Shown here: positions 1 to 5,035 of the stretch, in pieces
Position numbering within the stretch: the stretch's first letter is position 1
How the letters are laid out: each line of letters starts with the position of its first letter
Source of the DNA: Syntrophaceae bacterium UBA3084
Lineage (GTDB): Bacteria; Desulfobacterota; Syntrophia; Syntrophales; UBA6807
Direction of reading: 5' to 3'
Length of the DNA stretch: 5,035 bases
NCBI GenBank assembly: GCA_002367335.1
Contig: DFBI01000185.1
Span: 11,767-16,801, forward strand
Position numbers and translations under genes: made by a program
Notes under the pieces: model-generated
The model's input: the letters and a program-made list of their open reading frames with translations, nothing else
What the model was told of the DNA's origin: nothing
The model's database searches: none

Positions 1-2
1 TT

Positions 3-410
3 CTATACCCTTTCTGCTACTTTAAGCGTATTCTCTGCATTTTCCAGGGCAGCTTTTGCTGTTTCATAATCGGGATTACCTTTTGAAATTCCAGACAGTT
101 TTTGCTCTGCAAGTTCTTTTAATTCCTTTACTTTTTCCTTGTCAATCATATCCGCCCTTTCGGCAGACTCTATCAAAACAGTTACTTTATCAAGGGTAAC
201 TTCGGCATATCCTGCACCAACGGCATAATATATCTTCTTACCATTCTTTGTATAATTCAATACGCCAATATCAACGGTGCTTAATAAGGGTGCGTGCCCT
301 ATCAGCACCCCGAACTCGCCATCGCCTCCCGGAATTGTAACTTCCTCAATTTTGCCACTGAAGACCATTTTTTCAGGTGTTACTATTTCCACCATCAATT
401 CGTCAGCCAT
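3..410 (-). CDS. atpC: F1Fo ATP synthase epsilon subunit
   Basis: Epsilon is the small rotor subunit of F1. It binds the foot of gamma and the c-ring, and in many bacteria its C-terminal helices inhibit ATP hydrolysis. The 135-residue product has the usual family length. Residues 1-84 fit the N-terminal beta-sandwich, with the conserved stretch GGDGEFGVLIGHAPLL at 28-43 and YYAVGAGYAEV at 61-71. Residues 88-135 are charged and Ala/Glu/Lys-rich, as expected for the C-terminal helical hairpin. Many relatives have Pro where this protein has Ile37 (GVLPGHAP). The region matching the I(L)DxxRA ATP-binding motif of Bacillus-type epsilon reads IDKEKV at 89-94, so Arg and Ala are replaced and ATP sensing of that type is not supported. 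The ATG start is preceded by GGAG with a 9-base spacer. It is the last gene of the cluster, 17 bases after atpD, and ends in TAG two bases from the window edge. Confidence 0.97.
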   Translation of the reverse strand: MADELMVEIVTPEKMVFSGKIEEVTIPGGDGEFGVLIGHAPLLSTVDIGVLNYTKNGKKIYYAVGAGYAEVTLDKVTVLIESAERADMIDKEKVKELKELAEQKLSGISKGNPDYETAKAALENAENTLKVAERV

Positions 411-427
411 TTAACAATTCTCCACTG

Positions 428-1834
428 CTATTCTGCAAGCTTTTCGGCTTTTTCTACTGCTTCTTCGATTCCACCCACCATGTAGAAAGCCTGCTCGGGA
501 AGATCATCATATTTTCCTTCAAGTATTTCTTTGAATCCTTTGACCGTATCCTGAACAGAAACGAACTTGCCTTCTGTCCCGGTAAACTGAGCCGCGACAA
601 AAAAGGGCTGGGAAAGGAATCTCTGGATCTTTCTTGCCCTGTTAACCGTCACCTTATCTTCCTCGGACAGCTCGTCCATACCAAGAATGGCGATAATATC
701 CTGGAGATTCTTATATTTCTGAAGGATCATCTGGATTTCTCTCGAAACCTGATAATGTTCATCTCCCAATACATTCGGATCGAGGATTCGGGACGTTGAA
801 TCAAGGGGATCAACAGCCGGATAGATTCCCAGCTCCGCAATGGGTCTTGAAAGAACAACAGTTCCATCGAGATGGGCAAAGGTTGTCGCCGGAGCAGGGT
901 CTGTCAGGTCATCAGCAGGAACATATACGCACTGAACAGCCGTAATGGAACCCTTGTCCGTTGACGTGATTCTTTCCTGCAGTTCACCAAGGTCTGTTGC
1001 CAGCGTGGGCTGATAACCAACAGCTGAAGGCATTCTTCCAAGCAGCGCCGACACCTCTGAACCAGCCTGCGTAAATCTGAATATGTTATCAATAAAAAGA
1101 AGCACATCCTGTCCTGCTTCATCTCTGAAATACTCCGCTGCCGCAAGCGCTGTCAATGCTACTCTTGCTCTTGCTCCAGGCGGTTCCGTCATCTGCCCGT
1201 AAACAAGAGCGGCACTTTTAAGAACACCCGATTCCTTCATTTCGAGATATAGATCGTTGCCCTCTCTTGTCCTTTCACCAACGCCTCCAAAAACTGAAAT
1301 GCCTCCGTGATGCATGGCAATATTATGAATCATCTCCATCATAACAACTGTCTTTCCAACACCTGCGCCCCCGAACATTCCCATCTTTCCGCCACGGGGA
1401 AATGGAACAAGCAAATCGATAACTTTTATACCCGTTTCAAGAACATGCACTGAAGTGTCCTGTTCGAGAAATGTTGGAGCGTCTCTGTGAATGGGCGCCA
1501 TGTGTGTTGTTTCTACCGTACCCAACCCATCGACGGGCCTGCCCACAACGTTCAGAATCCTGCCAAGACAAGCCTCACCGACAGGCACCGTGATTGGGGC
1601 ACCTGTATCTTTCGCCTGCATACCCCTTACCAGACCGTCCGTAATATTCATTGCTATGCACCTGACCACATTATCACCCAAGTGCTGCGCGACTTCCACA
1701 ACAAGATTGTCTTCCTCATCATTAATGGCCGGATTCGATATTAAAACAGCATTCAAGATATTCGGCAGATCTCCTTTTGGAAACTCTACATCGATCACGG
1801 GGCCGATAACCTGTACTATTGTTCCTATGCTCAT
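428..1834 (-). CDS. atpD: F1Fo ATP synthase beta subunit (catalytic)
   Basis: Beta carries the three catalytic nucleotide sites of F1, where ADP and phosphate are joined to ATP as gamma turns. The 468-residue protein is full length. The N-terminal barrel covers about 1-80 (MSIGTIVQVIGPVIDVEF). The P-loop GGAGVGKT is at 155-162, with the phosphate-binding Lys at 161 and Mg-coordinating Thr at 162. GERTREG starts at 186 and gives catalytic Glu187 and Arg188. Walker B is LLFIDN with Asp249. The alpha/beta family signature PAVDPLDSTS is at 339-348, and Tyr338 is the expected adenine-stacking residue. The DELSEED loop at 387-393 is the lever that contacts gamma. Family knowledge assigns these roles; the motifs are directly visible. 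A small variation is FFVAAQFTG at 411-419, where many relatives have Glu at 415. ATG at 1834 is preceded by AAGGAG with a 6-base spacer. The gene lies after the 130-base gap that follows atpG and is 17 bases ahead of atpC. Confidence 0.99.
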   Translation of the reverse strand: MSIGTIVQVIGPVIDVEFPKGDLPNILNAVLISNPAINDEEDNLVVEVAQHLGDNVVRCIAMNITDGLVRGMQAKDTGAPITVPVGEACLGRILNVVGRPVDGLGTVETTHMAPIHRDAPTFLEQDTSVHVLETGIKVIDLLVPFPRGGKMGMFGGAGVGKTVVMMEMIHNIAMHHGGISVFGGVGERTREGNDLYLEMKESGVLKSAALVYGQMTEPPGARARVALTALAAAEYFRDEAGQDVLLFIDNIFRFTQAGSEVSALLGRMPSAVGYQPTLATDLGELQERITSTDKGSITAVQCVYVPADDLTDPAPATTFAHLDGTVVLSRPIAELGIYPAVDPLDSTSRILDPNVLGDEHYQVSREIQMILQKYKNLQDIIAILGMDELSEEDKVTVNRARKIQRFLSQPFFVAAQFTGTEGKFVSVQDTVKGFKEILEGKYDDLPEQAFYMVGGIEEAVEKAEKLAE

Positions 1835-1964
1835 ACCCGTCTCCTTAGTTTAAAGAGTATTTATTGTACTTTTTTATAATCAAATATTTATAAAAGCCAT
1901 CGATAATGGATTTTGAATTTTATATTCTCAGCTTTTAATTAAAACCTCAAAATTAAGAATTGAA
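1835..1964. other. AT-rich atpG-atpD intergenic gap with weak inverted repeats
   Basis: This 130-base stretch is the only sizeable gap in an otherwise tightly packed operon. It is strongly AT-rich and has no credible open reading frame. On the minus strand it holds the perfect 12-base palindrome TTTTAATTAAAA (1933-1944). It also holds a possible short hairpin at 1892-1914, with stem CCATT/GATGG (one T-G wobble), a three-base loop and, beyond one mismatch, flanking AAAA/TTTT pairs. A separate 7-base inverted repeat, ATTTTGA (1947-1953) with TCAAAAT (1910-1916), would compete with that hairpin because both use the same AAAA. The stems are short and GC-poor, so they may be chance in AT-rich DNA. 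I see no sigma-70 promoter with both boxes at good spacing: TACAAT (minus strand, 1863-1868) has no matching -35 box. Confidence 0.45.
1841..1846 (-). promoter_or_regulatory. Shine-Dalgarno site of atpD
   Basis: AAGGAG read on the minus strand, six bases before the ATG of atpD. It is a near-consensus ribosome binding site at the end of an otherwise AT-rich leader. It suggests atpD is translated by independent ribosome entry and does not depend on coupling to atpG, which ends over 100 bases upstream. That fits the need for three beta per gamma, but the link to stoichiometry is inference. Confidence 0.75.
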
Positions 1965-2843
1965 TCACCCCTTGGCCAATGCCTCTGTACCGCCAACAAT
2001 ATCCATAAGCTCTGCAGTAATTGCCTGTTGCCTTGCCTTGTTGTACTTTAAGGACAGATCTTCGATCATATCCTCGCAATTGTTTGTCGCATTATCCATT
2101 GCCACCATTCTCGCTCCATTCTCACCTGCGGATGTCTCCAGAAGTGCCCTGAATATCATAATTCTTATATAGGATGGAAGAAGTTTATTAATTAAAACTT
2201 CCTCTGACGGCTCATAAATATATTCAATTCTTCTTTCCGGTTTCAGTTCTTTTATAGAATCGACGGGCCCGACAGGAAGAAGTCTCTCAATTTTTGGTCT
2301 CTGAATGGCGATACTGTGGAACACATTGTATGCAACATATAATTCATCATACTCCTCATTCGTAAAAGATGAATTTAACGCATCCCCGATATCGGAAGCC
2401 AGGCTGATGTCAAACTGGTTAAAGACATCCGTATGGTGCGCTACTATATTTGCGGTTTTTTTGAAGTGATCTTTCCCTTTTCTTCCAACAGCGACCATAA
2501 AAACTTCTTGACCTTTTTCTCCAGTCCTGTATCCGATGAATTCTTCCACTGTCCTCATTACATTAGAGTTAAAACCACCACACAAACCCCTGTCTGACGT
2601 CATGCATATAATTCCAACTTTTTTTGGCTCTCTGACGGCAAGAAGCGGGTGCATGTCAGGATCCACACGGAGAGCCACGCTGTTCAGCACCTCCATAAAC
2701 TTATCAGCATAGGGCCTGAAATTTTCCATTCTTAATTGAGCGCTTTTAAGTTTTGACGCAGCCACCATATTCATTGCCCTGGTAATCTGCCTGGTTTTCT
2801 CAACCGCCTGAATCGTTCTTTTAATGTCCCTAAACGAAGCCAT
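1965..2843 (-). CDS. atpG: F1Fo ATP synthase gamma subunit
   Basis: Gamma is the central shaft of F1. Its N- and C-terminal helices form the coiled coil that rotates inside the alpha/beta hexamer and transmits torque from the c-ring. The 292 residues match the usual length (about 287 in E. coli). The N-terminal helix is visible at 1-45, including IKRTIQAVEKTRQITRAMNM at 7-26. The conserved SDRGLCGGFN at 83-92 lies in the central Rossmann-like domain. The C-terminal helix runs from about 218 to the end and contains SAGENGARMVAMDNATNN at 238-255. The family signature near the end reads ITAELMDIVGGTEA at 275-288, with Thr where the usual pattern has Ala after the second Gly. The ATG start is preceded by GGGAG with an 8-base spacer. 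The gene lies 33 bases after atpA and is followed by the 130-base gap before atpD. It ends in TGA. Confidence 0.98.
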   Translation of the reverse strand: MASFRDIKRTIQAVEKTRQITRAMNMVAASKLKSAQLRMENFRPYADKFMEVLNSVALRVDPDMHPLLAVREPKKVGIICMTSDRGLCGGFNSNVMRTVEEFIGYRTGEKGQEVFMVAVGRKGKDHFKKTANIVAHHTDVFNQFDISLASDIGDALNSSFTNEEYDELYVAYNVFHSIAIQRPKIERLLPVGPVDSIKELKPERRIEYIYEPSEEVLINKLLPSYIRIMIFRALLETSAGENGARMVAMDNATNNCEDMIEDLSLKYNKARQQAITAELMDIVGGTEALAKG

Positions 2844-2876
2844 TCAATCTGCTCCCATTCCATTTTTTTCAGATAT

Positions 2877-4391
2877 TTATTCTCCAGCAAAAAGCGAATC
2901 AAACTCTGTCAGAATATTTATTATCTTTTCTTCCAGCTCGCCGCTTATCTCTTTTTTCTCATCGATCTCCTTCAGTGCTTCAGGATATTTACCTTCCACA
3001 AAACTCAGAAGTTCACTTTCATATTTCTTCAGGTGTTCTACGGGATATTTATCTGTGAATCCCTTGACACCGGCAAACAACACCGTTATCTGCTGTCCCA
3101 GAGACATTGGCTGATATTGCGGTTGTTTCAGCAATTCGACCAACCTGACACCCCTGTCAAGCTGTGCCTGCGTTGCTTTATCCAGGTCACTTCCAAACTG
3201 GGCAAAGGCTGCCAATTCCCTGTATTGAGCAAGGTCAAGCTTCAATGTTCCCGCAACCTGTTTCATCGCTTTTACCTGGGCTGCGCCCCCCACCCTTGAA
3301 ACAGACAAACCAACGTTGATGGCCGGCCGGACGCCGGAATAAAACAAGTCAGGCTCAAGATAGACCTGACCATCTGTAATGGAAATAACATTTGTCGGAA
3401 TATACGCGGACACATCTCCGGCCTGAGTTTCAATGATGGGAAGGGCCGTTAATGAACCGCCGCCCAATTGTTCACTAACCCTTGCCGCACGTTCCAATAA
3501 TCTTGAGTGGTTATAAAAAATGTCACCCGGATATGCCTCACGTCCGGGAGGTCTCCTCAAAAGAAGCGATATCTGACGATATGCAACGGCCTGTTTTGAA
3601 AGATCATCATACAAAATAAGAGCATCCTGACCGTTGTCTCTGAAATATTCACCTATGCTGCATCCTGAATATGCAGCGATATACTGCAACGTGGCCGGAT
3701 CACTGGCACAGGCCGAAACAACACAGGTATAATCCATGGCATCATATTTCCTCAGGGCTTCGACAACCTGAGCAACAGTCGATTGCTTCTGCCCTATGGC
3801 AACATAAATACACTTAACGCCTGTGTCTTTCTGCCTGATGATGGCATCAATACAGATGGCTGTCTTCCCGATCTGTCTGTCACCAATAATGAGCTCCCTC
3901 TGACCTCTTCCTATGGGTGTCATGGCATCTACAGACTTCAAGCCTGTATATAAAGGCTCATTAACAGGTTGGCGGTCAATAACACCGGGGGCAACCATCT
4001 CAATCTTCCTGGTTTGTTTTGCCTCGATTGGCCCTTTCCCATCTATGGGTGCACCCGTTGCGTCAATAACACGCCCAAGGACTTCCTCGCCCACGGGAAC
4101 CTCTGCAATTCTTCCCGTTCTCTTGACTATATCACCCTCTTTAATGTGGGTGTCCTCGCCGAGAATTGCAACACCTACGTTATCCGTCTCAAGGTTCAGA
4201 ACCATTCCTAAAATACCACCCGGAAATTCCACCAACTCCATAGCCATAACATTCTCTACGCCATAAACCCTGGCGATACCATCTCCTACGGACAAGACTG
4301 TCCCGGTTTCGCTCACATCAAGCTTTTTTTCATAATCCTTTATCTGCCGGGAAATTATCTGAGTTATTTCATCTGCCCTGATTGCTTCCAT
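2877..4391 (-). CDS. atpA: F1Fo ATP synthase alpha subunit
   Basis: Alpha alternates with beta in the F1 hexamer, binds nucleotide at non-catalytic sites and supplies the arginine finger to the catalytic site of the adjacent beta. The 504-residue product is full length. The N-terminal helix at 1-23 would contact delta (IRADEITQIISRQIKDYEKK at 4-23), and a beta-barrel follows to about 95. The P-loop is GDRQIGKT at 170-177, with Lys176 and Thr177. Most relatives have Thr at the position of Ile174. Walker B is ALILYDDLS with Asp262. The signature PAINVGLSVS is at 356-365, followed directly by arginine finger Arg366 in SRVGGAAQ. The C-terminal helical domain ends at FDSLFAGE. Compared with E. coli, the loop before SLTALPIIETQAGD (about 308-313) is roughly ten residues shorter, as in many bacteria. 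ATG at 4391 has a strong upstream GGGAGGAG. It starts three bases after the stop of atpH, which suggests coupled translation. Confidence 0.99.
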   Translation of the reverse strand: MEAIRADEITQIISRQIKDYEKKLDVSETGTVLSVGDGIARVYGVENVMAMELVEFPGGILGMVLNLETDNVGVAILGEDTHIKEGDIVKRTGRIAEVPVGEEVLGRVIDATGAPIDGKGPIEAKQTRKIEMVAPGVIDRQPVNEPLYTGLKSVDAMTPIGRGQRELIIGDRQIGKTAICIDAIIRQKDTGVKCIYVAIGQKQSTVAQVVEALRKYDAMDYTCVVSACASDPATLQYIAAYSGCSIGEYFRDNGQDALILYDDLSKQAVAYRQISLLLRRPPGREAYPGDIFYNHSRLLERAARVSEQLGGGSLTALPIIETQAGDVSAYIPTNVISITDGQVYLEPDLFYSGVRPAINVGLSVSRVGGAAQVKAMKQVAGTLKLDLAQYRELAAFAQFGSDLDKATQAQLDRGVRLVELLKQPQYQPMSLGQQITVLFAGVKGFTDKYPVEHLKKYESELLSFVEGKYPEALKEIDEKKEISGELEEKIINILTEFDSLFAGE

Positions 4392-4394
4392 CTT

Positions 4395-4940
4395 CTATAT
4401 CTCCTCCCTTAAGAGTTCCCTTATACTATTTAACTGAGCTCTTATGCTCCCATCATAAAGGGTATCACCAACCTTTACAACGATACCACCCAGCAATAAT
4501 GAATCCTTTTCAGTTTCCATTTCGACTTTTTTACCTGTAAGCTCTTCCATCCGCGCCTGAATCTGCTCTGACAGATCGTCTGATAATCGGTAAGCCGACT
4601 GCACTTTCACCCTCACCTTGTTTAACGCTGTGTCCATATATTGCTGATAACAATCTTCGATTTCGGGAAGAACACTGATTCTTTTTTTCTGTATCAACAG
4701 CTTCAAAAAATTAGCTGTAACAGGTGACACGACAATCTTCATCAGAATCTTATCCAAAACGGCTATTTTTTCTGACTGGGCAAAAACAGGATTATCCATA
4801 AAGTTCTTCAGGCTCTCATTCTGATCAAAGAGAAGCGAAAAACTTTTCAGCTCATTATAGTATTCCTCATACTTGGCGTCTTCCCCGGCTATTGCTAAAA
4901 AAGCCCTGGAATAACGTTTTGCAATTTCACTCCCTATCAA
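4395..4940 (-). CDS. atpH: F1Fo ATP synthase delta subunit (OSCP-type)
   Basis: Delta sits on top of the alpha/beta hexamer and binds the alpha N-termini and the C-terminus of the b stalk, holding the stator still while the rotor turns. At 181 residues it has the normal length (177 in E. coli). The N-terminal helical domain spans about 1-105, with the typical opening IAKRYSRAFLAIA at 6-18 and NFMDNPVF at 46-53. The C-terminal domain includes the OSCP/delta signature region SLLLGGIVVKVGD at 147-159, followed by LYDGSIRAQL at 161-170. The start is TTG. A stop lies in frame six codons upstream, no ATG occurs in frame until residue 48, and GAGG is placed five bases before the TTG, so this start is well supported. 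The start overlaps the atpF stop (TTGA, 4937-4940), and the end lies three bases from atpA. Both junctions suggest translational coupling. Confidence 0.96.
   Translation of the reverse strand: MIGSEIAKRYSRAFLAIAGEDAKYEEYYNELKSFSLLFDQNESLKNFMDNPVFAQSEKIAVLDKILMKIVVSPVTANFLKLLIQKKRISVLPEIEDCYQQYMDTALNKVRVKVQSAYRLSDDLSEQIQARMEELTGKKVEMETEKDSLLLGGIVVKVGDTLYDGSIRAQLNSIRELLREEI
4401..4408 (-). promoter_or_regulatory. Shine-Dalgarno site of atpA inside atpH
   Basis: GGGAGGAG on the minus strand, nine bases before the ATG of atpA. It is the purine-richest ribosome binding site in the window and is encoded by the last codons of atpH (Arg-Glu-Glu). Its position means ribosomes finishing atpH end next to the atpA start. 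A strong site here would fit the higher need for alpha (three per complex) than delta (one); that link is inference. Confidence 0.75.
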
Positions 4941-5035
4941 TTTAACCTCACCATCCTATCTAAGAAATCTTTCACCATGAGTTCATGATCATTTTTCTTT
5001 ACTTTTTTCTTTAAGATTGTTTCGGCCATCTCTAC
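4937..5035 (-). CDS. atpF: F1Fo ATP synthase b or b' subunit, C-terminal end only
   Basis: Only the last 32 codons are in the window; the start lies beyond the high-coordinate edge. Reading in from the edge, the frame is open and ends EMAETILKKKVKK...KDFLDRMVRLN followed by TGA. This charged, amphipathic helical end with a terminal LDRMVRLN-like tail is typical of the b-subunit stalk in relatives where atpF directly precedes atpH. The b subunit is anchored in the membrane by an N-terminal segment (not seen here) and its C-terminus binds delta, forming the stator. The assignment rests on position, frame and the tail pattern, since the fragment is too short for a domain call. It cannot be told whether this is b or the b' paralogue. 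The stop codon overlaps the atpH start by four bases counted as TTGA. Confidence 0.8.
   Translation of the reverse strand, partial: VEMAETILKKKVKKNDHELMVKDFLDRMVRLN
4946..4951 (-). promoter_or_regulatory. Shine-Dalgarno site deciding the TTG start of atpH
   Basis: GTGAGG on the minus strand, with five bases between it and the TTG start of atpH. It lies within the last codons of atpF. Together with the in-frame stop just upstream, it fixes TTG at 4938-4940 as the likely initiation codon. Confidence 0.65.

Noticed and set aside
377..799. A 140-codon open frame on the plus strand, opposite atpD and part of atpC
   Set aside because: It is antisense to clearly conserved coding sequence, runs across the atpD-atpC junction and its product has no recognisable domain. 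It is a shadow of the real genes.
904..1146. An 80-codon minus-strand frame inside atpD
   Set aside because: It is an out-of-frame reading of the conserved beta-subunit core; no ribosome site or family match supports it.
1487..1853. Two overlapping plus-strand open frames opposite the start of atpD
   Set aside because: Both are antisense to conserved atpD codons, have no recognisable family and are best explained as shadows.
1863..1868. TACAAT as a -10 box of an internal promoter for atpD
   Set aside because: No TTGACA-like -35 box lies 16-18 bases upstream, and -10-like hexamers are expected by chance in such AT-rich sequence.
1892..1914. Hairpin followed by T residues as an intrinsic terminator between atpG and atpD
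   Set aside because: The stem is five pairs with one wobble and few G-C pairs, the T-run is only four bases and is partly used in the stem, and termination here would cut off the essential beta and epsilon genes.
3913..4266. Plus-strand open frames of 80 to 117 codons opposite atpA
   Set aside because: They mirror conserved atpA codons, and the low-complexity Ser/Pro/Thr-rich product is typical of antisense shadows.
1..5035. A novel or accessory system hidden among the genes
   Set aside because: Practically all bases are accounted for by six standard ATP synthase genes and short spacers. No mobile element, repeat array, defence gene or foreign-looking segment was seen.

Overview
The window is a compact, single-strand piece of an F1Fo ATP synthase operon. 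All genes lie on the minus strand, so transcription runs from high to low coordinates: end of atpF (b or b' subunit, cut by the window edge) > atpH (delta) > atpA (alpha) > atpG (gamma) > atpD (beta) > atpC (epsilon). The five F1 genes are intact and of family-typical length, and the order is the standard bacterial atpFHAGDC order.

Layout along transcription. atpF ends at 4937 and shares four bases (TTGA) with the TTG start of atpH. atpH is followed after three bases by atpA, whose Shine-Dalgarno sequence lies inside the last codons of atpH. A 33-base gap precedes atpG. A 130-base, very AT-rich gap (1835-1964) separates atpG from atpD and is the only sizeable non-coding stretch. atpC follows atpD after 17 bases and its stop lies two bases from the window edge, so nothing can be said about a terminator. 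There is no gene-free stretch over 300 bases.

How the genes work together. Alpha and beta form the alternating hexamer with catalytic sites at beta/alpha interfaces. Gamma is the rotating central shaft, and epsilon caps gamma and can restrain ATP hydrolysis. Delta sits on top of the hexamer and ties it to the peripheral stalk made by the b subunits. The membrane subunits a and c are not in the window, so the coupling ion (H+ or Na+) cannot be judged. All catalytic motifs I checked (both P-loops, beta catalytic Glu, Walker B Asp, alpha arginine finger) are present.

Organism. This is a bacterium of moderate GC content (somewhat AT-rich by eye) with canonical Shine-Dalgarno sites. The protein wording and the presence of atpF immediately before atpH would fit a Desulfobacterota-type (former Deltaproteobacteria) anaerobe, but this is an impression from the sequences and not a demonstrated placement.

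I found no mobile element, CRISPR array, RNA gene or undescribed system. This is a conserved housekeeping locus, and the findings below are modest local oddities.
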